A stretch of DNA of 64,000 nt from Bacteroides fragilis (GTDB taxonomy: Bacteria > Bacteroidota > Bacteroidia > Bacteroidales > Bacteroidaceae), in contig NZ_SZUU01000006.1 of assembly GCF_019583405.1 (NCBI RefSeq), positions 124,001 through 188,000 of the forward strand, read 5' to 3'. The position numbers were made by a program, and so were the translations under genes. Below, in pieces: positions 54,348 through 62,454 of this stretch; position 1 is the stretch's first letter; the number at the start of each line of letters is the position of its first letter. The notes beneath the pieces are model-generated. The model was given only the letters and a program-made list of their open reading frames with translations, made no database searches and was not told the DNA's origin.

Positions 54348-55187
54348 TTGAAGAACAACTTTTTACAACGCGCCATAACAGGAATATTATTTGTAGCCAT
54401 CATAGTGGGTTGTATACTGTACGATCCACTGGCTTTCGGGACACTTTTCGTTATTGTCAGTGCTTTGACCATACGTGAGTTCGGCCATCTTGTCAATCAA
54501 TCGGGGGAAGTAGCCATCAACCGGACCATCACCATGCTGGGAGGGGCTTATCTGTTTCTTGCTCTCATGGGATTCTGTATCGATGCTGCCGATTCCAAAA
54601 TATTCATTCCTTATCTGGTATTGCTCATTTACCTGATGGTAAGCGAACTATACCTTAAGAAAAAGAATCCGGTACTGAACTGGGCTTATTCCATGTTGAG
54701 CCAAGTGTATATCGCTCTCCCTTTTGCTTTACTGAATGTACTTGCTTTCCAAAATGATCCGGAAACAACCAGCGTCTCTTATAATCCGATATTACCGCTT
54801 TCCATATTTGTATTTCTATGGCTGAATGATACGGGCGCCTACTGCTTTGGCTCTCTGTTTGGCAAGCATCGTTTATTCGAACGTATTTCTCCGAAAAAGT
54901 CATGGGAAGGTTCTATTGGTGGCGGTGTCGTAGCCATTGCCGCTTCGTTTGCATTTGCCTATTTCTTTCCGGTCATGACTTGGACTGAGTGGGCCGGATT
55001 GGCACTGGTCGTTGTTATTTTCGGAACTTGGGGAGACTTAACAGAGTCACTTCTGAAACGTCAATTGCAAATTAAAGATTCGGGAAGCATTTTGCCGGGA
55101 CACGGTGGTATGCTCGACCGCTTCGACAGTTCGCTTATGGCCATACCGGCAGGAGTTATCTACTTATATGCACTGACCCTATTCTAA
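54348..55187 (+). CDS. cdsA: phosphatidate cytidylyltransferase
   Basis: The 279-residue membrane protein uses a TTG start 15 bases after ftsH; no ATG lies at the right place. About eight helices are followed by the CdsA signature near the end: GDLTESLLKRQLQIKDSG, then LPGHGGMLDRFDSS. It makes CDP-diacylglycerol from phosphatidate and CTP for phospholipid synthesis at the inner membrane. A strong hairpin follows. Confidence 0.96.
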   Translation: MKNNFLQRAITGILFVAIIVGCILYDPLAFGTLFVIVSALTIREFGHLVNQSGEVAINRTITMLGGAYLFLALMGFCIDAADSKIFIPYLVLLIYLMVSELYLKKKNPVLNWAYSMLSQVYIALPFALLNVLAFQNDPETTSVSYNPILPLSIFVFLWLNDTGAYCFGSLFGKHRLFERISPKKSWEGSIGGGVVAIAASFAFAYFFPVMTWTEWAGLALVVVIFGTWGDLTESLLKRQLQIKDSGSILPGHGGMLDRFDSSLMAIPAGVIYLYALTLF

Positions 55188-55216
55188 AATCGAAAAAAAT
55201 AATAGCCGCAAATAAA

Positions 55217-55277
55217 AACGGGCTACAAACGTAAAGCATCCCGCAGAATATAGCGAAACTTCCGTTTGTAGCCCGTT
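55217..55277. terminator. bidirectional terminator between cdsA and the NigD-like gene
   Basis: AACGGGCTACAAACG (55217-55231) and its exact complement (55263-55277) form a 15-bp stem with a 31-base loop, between two converging genes. Short A/T-rich flanks lie on both sides. Confidence 0.75.
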
Positions 55278-55295
55278 ATTTACAACTCACCCTTT

Positions 55296-56036
55296 TTACA
55301 TTACCTGAACTTCGTTTGAAAGCTCTATATTCTTTGCACCCTCGGGTATCGACTGTTCTTTTACATCAAAGACCACCTCAACGTCTCCGTTTTCAACAGA
55401 ATTCAGTTTCACTTTAATGCCTTTCTTCCCGGTCAGATCCAACGAATTCAAATTAAAAGATACCGCACCGTTTAAACAACGCTTAGTCACATCACCATAC
55501 GTATTATAACGATATTCCAAATGGATATACCCGTCATCACCATCTTTAGCCATGTTTCGCGTATCGCGAACCAGACTGAAGCGATGTTTTTCTTTGGCCG
55601 GTAAGCACTGGCGAAAAATGATGTTCAGATATCCGCCTCCAATCCACATCATATCTTTATATACAAGAACAGGGTCATTGCCTATTTCCGCTTCATTGTC
55701 GGCAGTCAGGTCCTCTATTTGTTTGGTCAGGACGTCATAGTTACACTCTACTTTTACCCCATGATCGTATCCTCCATAATTATCATAAAGAGGATTGAAA
55801 TAAGTAATCACACGCTGTCCGTCTATCGGCCTATAGCCCGGAATCGCGGTCGCAGCAGGCCAAAGACTTCCCCAGTGGTCGGCATTCAGTGCATAAGTAT
55901 CGCCACCGACTACCCGGACTGTAGCCCAGTCTCTTGCTATATCGCCCAATGAATAACCGCTACCGTCATCACACGACTGCAATGCCGGCAGTATCAGCAT
56001 CAGCATTGCCACCCAAAGTAGTTTAACTCTTTTCAT
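55296..56036 (-). CDS. NigD-like lipoprotein
   Basis: The 246-residue protein has a lipoprotein signal with lipobox LQSC (C22), followed by DDGSGYSLGD. The body, with DWATVRVVGGDTYALNADHW and RPIDGQRVITYFNPL, then a C-terminal beta-sandwich, fits the NigD-like family of Bacteroides. It would be anchored to the envelope. Function is unknown; the original NigD is linked to bacteriocin loci in Prevotella, but none is seen here. Confidence 0.85.
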   Translation of the reverse strand: MKRVKLLWVAMLMLILPALQSCDDGSGYSLGDIARDWATVRVVGGDTYALNADHWGSLWPAATAIPGYRPIDGQRVITYFNPLYDNYGGYDHGVKVECNYDVLTKQIEDLTADNEAEIGNDPVLVYKDMMWIGGGYLNIIFRQCLPAKEKHRFSLVRDTRNMAKDGDDGYIHLEYRYNTYGDVTKRCLNGAVSFNLNSLDLTGKKGIKVKLNSVENGDVEVVFDVKEQSIPEGAKNIELSNEVQVM

Positions 56037-56071
56037 ATCTATTTTTAGTTTATTCCTTTTACCTTATAAAT

Positions 56072-56098
56072 AAAAAAACCGGGCATTTACTGCACCGG
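56072..56098 (-). terminator. terminator of lpxB
   Basis: CCGGTGCA pairs with TGCCCGG (one bulged base) on the minus strand, followed by seven T. It lies 27 bases after the lpxB stop. Confidence 0.7.
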
Positions 56099-56124
56099 CT
56101 TCTGTCCTATTATTGAATAAAAAA

Positions 56125-57258
56125 CTATTTTTTAAGCAATTTCACCATTTCGCGGGCAGCATGCCTCGGGGCCCCTGCCGGTCCGAGCAATCGTGCCATT
56201 TCTTCATAGCCATCCAACATTTTCCGTCGGTAGTCTTCCTGAAACAACAAACGTTTCAGCTCGTTCCGCATATTCTCCACCGTCATCGTATCAGCCACCA
56301 ATTCCCTGACTACTTCCCGTCCGGCAATCAAGTTGACCAACGAGATAAACTTCACCTTCAAGATATGTTTCCGGAGGAAAGACACCAGCTTCCCTACAGG
56401 AGTATGATAGCAAACCACTTGTGGTACGCGGAAAAGTGCCGTCTCAAGAGTGGCAGTTCCGGATGTCACCAAAGCGACATCCGCCTGTTGAAGCAAGCGG
56501 TAAGTCCGGCCAAAGATTACTTGCAGATTTGTCCCTTTTACAAATTCAGCATAATATTCCGGAGAAATGCCGGGAGCGGCAGCCAGCACAAGCTGATGAT
56601 CTGGAAAAGCCGAGGCTGCCCGGATCATATCGGGGAGATTATCCTTAATCTCCTGTTTCCGGCTTCCGGCAAGCAAAGCAATGATAGGCTTATCCGCTAA
56701 CTCATTATCACTGATAAAATCGGCAAATGTTTCCGGATTTGCAGCCTTGAAAGCGGTAACTTCATCCACCGTCGGATTACCAACGTAATGAATCGGGTAT
56801 TGATGCCCCTCAAAGAACTCAACCTCAAAAGAGAGAATGGAGAAAAGCTCATCTACATCTCTTCTTATATTTTTGATGCGATATTCTTTCCATGCCCAAA
56901 TCTTGGGAGAAATATAGTAGTAAACCGGAATCTTCGTTTTCGCATGCACAAACTTGGCAATATCGAGATTAAAGCCCGGATAATCCACCAAAATAACAAC
57001 ATCCGGCGACCATGCCACGATGTCCTCCTTACATCTCTTCATGTTGGCAAAGATAGTTCGCAGATGCAGCAATACAGGAATAAAGCCCATGTAAGCCAGC
57101 TCCTTATAATGCTTCACCATCGTTCCTCCTACAGCAGCCATCATATCACCGCCAAAGAAACGGAATTCAGCCCGCGGATCCTCCTCTTTCAGTGCAGCCA
57201 TCAAGTGAGAAGCATGCAAATCGCCCGAGGCTTCGCCAACAATCAGATAGTATTTCAT
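56125..57258 (-). CDS. lpxB: lipid-A-disaccharide synthase
   Basis: The 377-residue GT19 enzyme starts at [19 protein letters not shown]; this ATG overlaps the surE stop by 4 bases, and the longer upstream frame is out-of-frame surE sequence. It has [27 protein letters not shown] and [16 protein letters not shown]. LpxB joins UDP-2,3-diacylglucosamine and lipid X to the lipid A disaccharide at the inner membrane. It is the second gene of the unit surE-lpxB. Confidence 0.96.
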   Translation of the reverse strand: MKYYLIVGEASGDLHASHLMAALKEEDPRAEFRFFGGDMMAAVGGTMVKHYKELAYMGFIPVLLHLRTIFANMKRCKEDIVAWSPDVVILVDYPGFNLDIAKFVHAKTKIPVYYYISPKIWAWKEYRIKNIRRDVDELFSILSFEVEFFEGHQYPIHYVGNPTVDEVTAFKAANPETFADFISDNELADKPIIALLAGSRKQEIKDNLPDMIRAASAFPDHQLVLAAAPGISPEYYAEFVKGTNLQVIFGRTYRLLQQADVALVTSGTATLETALFRVPQVVCYHTPVGKLVSFLRKHILKVKFISLVNLIAGREVVRELVADTMTVENMRNELKRLLFQEDYRRKMLDGYEEMARLLGPAGAPRHAAREMVKLLKK

Positions 57259-58022
57259 AATTCCCAGGATTTCAATTCGTCCATAAAATGATAAGCAGTC
57301 ATATCCACTACCGTCGGTGTGATGGCTACATATCCGTTGGCCAACGCCCAATGATCGTTCTTCTCGTTCTCCGGTTCGTGATCGATAAATTCTCCGGTCA
57401 GCCAATAATAATTCGTATCGTCTCTCCGTGGACAGGCCTGCCACTCTCCGCTCCAGTGCCCTTTGGCCTGTTCGCAGATTTTCACTCCCTTCAGTTCCGG
57501 AGTATTGGGAAAATTCACATTGAGGCAAGTCAGTGGCGGAAGTCCCTTCTCAAGAACCATTGCCGCTATTTTCCGCACATAAGGTCCTGCAGCATCAAAA
57601 TCAGCTCCGGGGGCATGGTCACAAATAGAAAACCCGATAGAAGGAATTCCGTTAAGGCAACCTTCGATTACAACCCCCATCGTGCCGGAGTAGTGTACAT
57701 TGGTAGCAGAATTGTCACCATGATTAATCCCACCGACAACCAGATCGGGTTCACGGTCAAGTATCTGATTTCGTGCCAGTTTTATACAATCGGCCGGCGT
57801 ACCGGAACACTTATAAACAGTCAACCCCACATCTTTCTTTAATAACTGATAATGCACCGGCTGTGTCACCGTCAATGCACATCCACTGCCGGAACGGGGA
57901 GCGTCAGGAGCCATCACTACGATTTCGCCCAGCGGACGAAGAAATTTAATCAGTTCGCTAATACCTTTTGCCATAATACCGTCGTCATTGGAAACGAGGA
58001 TCAAAGGCCTTTTATTTTCCAT
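57255..58022 (-). CDS. surE: 5'/3'-nucleotidase SurE
   Basis: The 255-residue protein has the metal-binding start [13 protein letters not shown] (D13, D14), [21 protein letters not shown] and [11 protein letters not shown], all SurE hallmarks. It removes phosphate from nucleoside monophosphates and helps survival in stationary phase. lpxB follows with a 4-base overlap. The upstream region (58023-58526) also serves the divergent parA. Confidence 0.96.
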   Translation of the reverse strand: MENKRPLILVSNDDGIMAKGISELIKFLRPLGEIVVMAPDAPRSGSGCALTVTQPVHYQLLKKDVGLTVYKCSGTPADCIKLARNQILDREPDLVVGGINHGDNSATNVHYSGTMGVVIEGCLNGIPSIGFSICDHAPGADFDAAGPYVRKIAAMVLEKGLPPLTCLNVNFPNTPELKGVKICEQAKGHWSGEWQACPRRDDTNYYWLTGEFIDHEPENEKNDHWALANGYVAITPTVVDMTAYHFMDELKSWEL

Positions 58023-58063
58023 ACAATCTTACCTTATCTATTATTTTATGTTTTCGAAATGCA

Positions 58064-58094
58064 CAAAAGTAGCAAAAAGAACTTGTATCGACAA
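58064..58094 (-). promoter_or_regulatory. promoter of surE-lpxB
   Basis: TACTTTTG (58064-58071, minus strand) with a TTG at 58092-58094, 20 bases further upstream, matches -7 and -33 boxes. Confidence 0.65.
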
Positions 58095-58162
58095 CAGAAC
58101 CAAATAGGAAAGCGAAGGTCTATTAATATTGTACTCACAACAGATAAGAAGCAAGAGTGGAA

Positions 58163-58254
58163 AACATCCGGATGTTCTTCACAATAACATCCGGATGTTG
58201 TTAGATACAACATGGGGATCTTGTTATCAAAAACATGGGGATGTTTTATCAGCT
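58163..58254 (+). repeat. four 23-bp tandem repeats with palindromic core
   Basis: Units start at 58163, 58186, 58209 and 58232, exactly 23 bases apart. Each begins with AACATSSGGATSTT; the first two cores, AACATCCGGATGTT, are perfect palindromes. The nine bases between cores vary. A looser dyad, AACCATC-T-GATGGTT, follows at 58276-58290. The array lies between divergent surE and parA, about 270 bases before the parA start. The spacing of about two helical turns suggests cooperative protein binding. Confidence 0.9.
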
Positions 58255-58349
58255 AACTCTTAATGGAAGTCTTGAAACCATCTGATGGTTAGCCATGCAG
58301 ACTACCCGTTTACAAATCTTAATCTTCTGCAAGTGAGTAAAAAAAGGAA

Positions 58350-58378
58350 TTGATATTCAATTTTAATACGTATATTTG
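58350..58378 (+). promoter_or_regulatory. promoter of parA
   Basis: TATATTTG (58371-58378) with TTG (58350-58352) 18 bases upstream. The leader to the parA start is then about 140 bases. Confidence 0.6.
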
Positions 58379-58526
58379 CGAGCTAAAAAGAGAAAAAATG
58401 CCCGTATCTCGCCTGGCAGTTATTAACAAAACAGGTAACTTATCAACAGATTAAGCAAAGTTTCTATTTTTTAGTAGGCGCTCTGAGGATTTATCACTTA
58501 TTTCGCTGCCAATAAATTTAGATAAT

Positions 58527-59294
58527 ATGGGAAAAATAATTGCTTTGGCCAATCAAAAAGGTGGTGTAGGAAAAACAACGACTACGATTAACCTCGCAGC
58601 TTCGCTGGCTACGCTTGAAAAGAAAGTACTGGTTGTTGATGCAGACCCACAGGCAAATGCCTCTTCCGGATTGGGAGTCGACATCAAGCAATCCGAATGT
58701 ACTATCTACGAATGCATTATCGACAGAGCCAACGTACAGGACGCTATTCATGACACTGAAATTGATTCGCTGAAAGTCATTTCATCGCACATCAATCTGG
58801 TAGGCGCCGAAATTGAAATGCTAAATCTCAAAAACCGCGAAAAGATACTGAAAGAAGTGCTGACCCCGTTAAAGGAAGAGTATGATTATATTTTGATAGA
58901 CTGTTCTCCTTCACTGGGATTGATCACAATCAACGCCCTGACGGCAGCAGACTCGGTGATTATCCCCGTACAAGCGGAATATTTTGCCCTTGAGGGAATC
59001 AGCAAACTGCTGAATACCATCAAGATCATCAAATCAAAACTGAACCCGGCACTCGAAATAGAAGGCTTCCTGCTGACGATGTACGACTCACGCCTGCGCC
59101 AAGCCAACCAAATCTATGACGAAGTGAAACGCCACTTTCAGGAACTGGTGTTCAAAACCGTCATCCAGCGCAACGTGAAGCTCAGTGAAGCACCCAGTTA
59201 CGGACTGCCCACCATCTTATATGATGCAGAATCTACCGGAGCAAAAAATCACCTGGCACTGGCTAAGGAACTAATAAGCAGAAATAGTAAATAA
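58527..59294 (+). CDS. parA: chromosome partitioning ATPase ParA
   Basis: The 255-residue protein has the deviant Walker A KGGVGKTTT (11-19), VDADPQANASSGLG, and DCSPSLGLITINAL. This is the chromosomal Soj/ParA type without an N-terminal HTH. It forms ATP-dependent dimers on DNA and moves ParB-parS complexes to segregate origins. parB follows 8 bases after the stop. A four-copy 23-bp repeat array lies upstream. Confidence 0.97.
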   Translation: MGKIIALANQKGGVGKTTTTINLAASLATLEKKVLVVDADPQANASSGLGVDIKQSECTIYECIIDRANVQDAIHDTEIDSLKVISSHINLVGAEIEMLNLKNREKILKEVLTPLKEEYDYILIDCSPSLGLITINALTAADSVIIPVQAEYFALEGISKLLNTIKIIKSKLNPALEIEGFLLTMYDSRLRQANQIYDEVKRHFQELVFKTVIQRNVKLSEAPSYGLPTILYDAESTGAKNHLALAKELISRNSK

Positions 59295-59302
59295 ACGAAG
59301 AT

Positions 59303-60193
59303 ATGGCAACACAAAGAAGAAATGCATTAGGCCGCGGGCTCGACGCCCTGCTCTCCATGGAGGAGGTGAAAACCGAAGGTTCTTCGTCTATTAACGGAAT
59401 AGAACTGTCGAAAATCTCCGTCAACCCCAACCAGCCACGTCGCGAATTTGATGAAACTGCACTGGAAGAGTTGGCCGATTCGATCAGGGAAATAGGAATT
59501 ATCCAACCCATCACCCTGCGCAAAGTCTCGGACGACGAGTACCAGATCATTGCCGGGGAACGTCGCTACCGCGCTTCACAGAAAGCCGGACTGGACACGA
59601 TTCCTGCATACATCCGCACAGCCGATGATGAAAACGTGATGGAGATGGCGCTGATAGAAAATATACAGCGCGAGGATCTTAATTCGGTAGAAATCGCACT
59701 GGCTTACCAACACTTGATAGAGCAATATGACCTGACACAGGAACGGTTGAGTGAACGTGTCGGCAAGAAACGCACAACCATTGCCAACTATCTGCGTCTG
59801 CTCAAATTGCCTGCACCGATACAAATGGCATTGCAGAACAAACAGATAGACATGGGACATGCCCGGGCATTGATCACACTGGGCGACCCGAAACTACAAG
59901 TTAAAATTTTCGAAGAAATTCTGGAACACGGATACTCTGTCCGCAAAGTAGAAGAAATAGTAAAATCACTGAGCGAAGGAGAAGCCGTGAAGAGCGGAAC
60001 CAAAAAGATTACCCCGAAGCGGGCCAAACTGCCCGAGGAATTCAACATGCTGAAACAACACCTATCGGGATTCTTTAACACCAAGGTACAACTGACTTGC
60101 TCTGAAAAGGGCAAAGGGAAGATCAGTATTCCTTTTAGTAATGAAGAGGAACTGGAACGTATCATGGAAATCTTCGACTCACTGAAGAAATAA
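59303..60193 (+). CDS. parB: chromosome partitioning protein ParB
   Basis: The 296-residue protein has the N-terminal ParA-contact segment RRNALGRGLDALL, the ParB/sulfiredoxin CTPase domain with GERRYR (85-90) and ENIQREDLN, then the HTH region (LTQERLSERVGKKRTTIANY) and a C-terminal dimer domain. It binds parS and spreads as a CTP-dependent clamp. No parS-like GTTTCACGTGAAAC was noticed in the window. The next gene begins at the base after the stop. Confidence 0.97.
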   Translation: MATQRRNALGRGLDALLSMEEVKTEGSSSINGIELSKISVNPNQPRREFDETALEELADSIREIGIIQPITLRKVSDDEYQIIAGERRYRASQKAGLDTIPAYIRTADDENVMEMALIENIQREDLNSVEIALAYQHLIEQYDLTQERLSERVGKKRTTIANYLRLLKLPAPIQMALQNKQIDMGHARALITLGDPKLQVKIFEEILEHGYSVRKVEEIVKSLSEGEAVKSGTKKITPKRAKLPEEFNMLKQHLSGFFNTKVQLTCSEKGKGKISIPFSNEEELERIMEIFDSLKK

Positions 60194-61063
60194 ATGACGA
60201 AAAAAAGTAAAACATATCAGCTATACATTGCCCTGCTTCTCTGTTTCTTTCAGGTAGCAGGGATTGATGTGTATGCACAGGAGCCTGTAAAAACAGTCCA
60301 GGATTCCATCTCTCCGGTCCGCGAGGCTCCTAAAGCACGGGCACGCCGCCATCGTGAACCGGTGGTTTCTTCGCCGGTCGCCGACAGTGTGAAAGTGGAT
60401 AAAGCGGTTATCCTCCCGCCGATAGACAGTTTGGAAAACCGGAAACCCGCCATTGTTACGGCAGACAGCCTCGAGGAAGTCAACCGGCAGAACCTGGAAA
60501 AGATAGAAACACCTGTCATTCCGTCAGTCGTAAAGACAGATAGCCTGCCGCCTCCCATCATGCCTAAAAAAATGTTCGTACCTAACCCGACGAAAGCAAC
60601 CTGGTATGCCATCGTATTTCCGGGTGGCGGACAGATATATAACCGCAAATACTGGAAACTACCTATTATATATGGTGGATTCGCCGGATGCGCCTATGCA
60701 TTAAGCTGGAACGGGAAAATGTATAAGGACTATGCTCAGGCTTATATGGATATTATGGACAATAATCCAAATACGAACAGCTATCAGGATTTACTTCCGC
60801 CGAATCACAATTACACCGATACCCAGCTGAAAGATATACTCCGCAAACGGAAAGATACGTACCGCCGCTATCGTGACCTCAGTATATTCGCTGTCATCGG
60901 CGTATATCTGATTTCCGTTATCGACGCCTATGTAGACGCGGAGTTATCCAATTTCGACATATCACCCGACCTAAGCATGAGGGTGGAACCTACTATTATA
61001 AATAATAACCCGTTACAACCCGGCAGTAAGTCGGTAGGCGTGCAATGCAGCCTCAGATTTTAA
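60194..61063 (+). CDS. DUF5683 protein
   Basis: The 289-residue protein has an N-terminal hydrophobic signal (YQLYIALLLCFFQVAGIDVYA), a proline/aspartate-rich low-complexity stretch (about 30-130), and a C-terminal DUF5683 domain: PTKATWYAIVFPGGGQIYN, then RKYWKLPIIYGGFAGCAYAL and a final membrane segment SIFAVIGVYLISVIDAYV. The domain is common in Bacteroidetes beside parAB and lytic transglycosylases. Function unknown; an envelope role is likely from the neighbours. It starts immediately after parB. Confidence 0.88.
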   Translation: MTKKSKTYQLYIALLLCFFQVAGIDVYAQEPVKTVQDSISPVREAPKARARRHREPVVSSPVADSVKVDKAVILPPIDSLENRKPAIVTADSLEEVNRQNLEKIETPVIPSVVKTDSLPPPIMPKKMFVPNPTKATWYAIVFPGGGQIYNRKYWKLPIIYGGFAGCAYALSWNGKMYKDYAQAYMDIMDNNPNTNSYQDLLPPNHNYTDTQLKDILRKRKDTYRRYRDLSIFAVIGVYLISVIDAYVDAELSNFDISPDLSMRVEPTIINNNPLQPGSKSVGVQCSLRF

Positions 61064-61066
61064 CCC

Positions 61067-62386
61067 ATGAAGATTGAACAAATAAGAATGAAGAAATTAG
61101 CAAACTATTGCCCCCTGATTTTATTGTTTTTGTTTGCCACCCCAAAGGTAAACGCACAGAGTGTAGACGTAGTGATTCGCGACAACGGCAAAGAACGCCA
61201 GGAAAGCATCGAGCTTCCGAAAAGTATGACTTATCCCCTCGATAGTCTGCTCAACGACTGGAAAGCCAAAAACTACATTGACTTAGGAAAAGATTGCAGT
61301 ACGGCGGAAATCAATCCGTTGTTCAGTGACTCCGTATATATCGACCGCTTATCGCGCATGCCGACCATAATGGAGATGCCATACAACGAAATCGTACGTA
61401 AGTTCATCGATATGTATGCCGGCCGCCTGCGAAATCAGGTATCTTTTATGCTGAGTGCCTGCAACTTCTACATGCCTATCTTCGAAGAAGCTCTCGATGC
61501 GTATAATCTGCCATTGGAACTGAAGTATTTACCTATCATCGAATCGGCTCTGAACCCGTCGGCAGTATCACGCGCAGGTGCAGGAGGTTTGTGGCAGTTC
61601 ATGATAGGAACCGGCAAAATGTACGGGCTGGAATCGAACAGCCTGGTGGACGACCGTCGTGACCCGATAAAGGCAACTTGGGCAGCAGCACGCTACCTGA
61701 AAGATCTATATGATATTTATCATGACTGGAATCTTGTGATCGCAGCATACAATTGCGGACCGGGCACCATCAACAAAGCCATCCGCCGTGCAGGAGGAGA
61801 AACCGATTATTGGAGCATCTATAACTACTTGCCCAAAGAAACAAGAGGATATGTACCGGCATTTATAGCAGCCAACTATGTAATGACCTATTACTGCGAT
61901 CATAATATCTGTCCGATGGAAACCGATATTCCGGAAAGCACCGATACGATTCAGGTAAACAAAAACCTTCACTTCCAACAGATTGCCGACTTGTGCAATG
62001 TTCCGATGGATCAAATCAGAAGTCTCAATCCACAATACAAAAAAGAGATAATTCCGGGTGAAAGCAAACCTTATACTTTGCGCCTTCCACAAAACGCCGT
62101 AAGTTCGTTCATCGATCGCCAGGACACTATTTACGCCCACCGTGCCGACGAATTATTCAAAAACCGACGTACAGTAGCCATTAAAAATGACAGTCCTGCT
62201 TCCAGAAGGAAAGGTAGCTCTGCCAAAGCAGGCAATGGTACACCTACATATTATAAAATCAAAAATGGAGACACCTTGGGAGCTATTGCAGCAAAATATG
62301 GTGTACGCGTAAAAGATCTTCAAAGTTGGAACGGACTGCGGGGAACTAACATTTCCGCAGGAAAACGTTTGAAAATATACAAATAA
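61067..62386 (+). CDS. membrane-bound lytic murein transglycosylase, MltD-like
   Basis: The 439-residue protein has a signal sequence that really begins at MKKLANYCPLILLFLFATP (ATG at 61088), although an ATG at 61067 is kept as start because it follows the previous stop closely. The SLT domain has catalytic glutamate E159 in IIESALNPSAVSRAGAGGLW, then NLVIAAYNCGPG. A degenerate and a full LysM domain (YYKIKNGDTLGAIAAKYGV) bind peptidoglycan. It cleaves glycan strands in the periplasm. It is co-transcribed with parA-parB-DUF5683. Confidence 0.93.
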   Translation: MKIEQIRMKKLANYCPLILLFLFATPKVNAQSVDVVIRDNGKERQESIELPKSMTYPLDSLLNDWKAKNYIDLGKDCSTAEINPLFSDSVYIDRLSRMPTIMEMPYNEIVRKFIDMYAGRLRNQVSFMLSACNFYMPIFEEALDAYNLPLELKYLPIIESALNPSAVSRAGAGGLWQFMIGTGKMYGLESNSLVDDRRDPIKATWAAARYLKDLYDIYHDWNLVIAAYNCGPGTINKAIRRAGGETDYWSIYNYLPKETRGYVPAFIAANYVMTYYCDHNICPMETDIPESTDTIQVNKNLHFQQIADLCNVPMDQIRSLNPQYKKEIIPGESKPYTLRLPQNAVSSFIDRQDTIYAHRADELFKNRRTVAIKNDSPASRRKGSSAKAGNGTPTYYKIKNGDTLGAIAAKYGVRVKDLQSWNGLRGTNISAGKRLKIYK

Positions 62387-62398
62387 ATCCCCTTTCGC

Positions 62399-62428
62399 TT
62401 GCCTGATGTTTAAATTTGATTATTTTTG
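62399..62428 (+). promoter_or_regulatory. promoter of rel
   Basis: TATTTTTG (62421-62428) with TTG at 62399-62401 and 19 bases between gives a good Bacteroides -7/-33 pair, 26 bases before the start codon. Confidence 0.65.
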
Positions 62429-62454
62429 CAGAAAAGGAACGAAAGGACTAAATT

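Noticed and set aside
56125..57528. Extended N-terminus of LpxB
   Set aside because: The extra 90 residues are out-of-frame surE sequence; the ATG at 57258 begins the conserved LpxB sequence.
58163..58254. Short regular repeats considered as a CRISPR array
   Set aside because: The repeat core is 14 bases and spacers are 9, much shorter than in CRISPR arrays, and no cas genes are present.
58023..60193. Search for a parS site near parAB
   Set aside because: I found no match to the GTTTCACGTGAAAC type consensus in this region, so no site is called.
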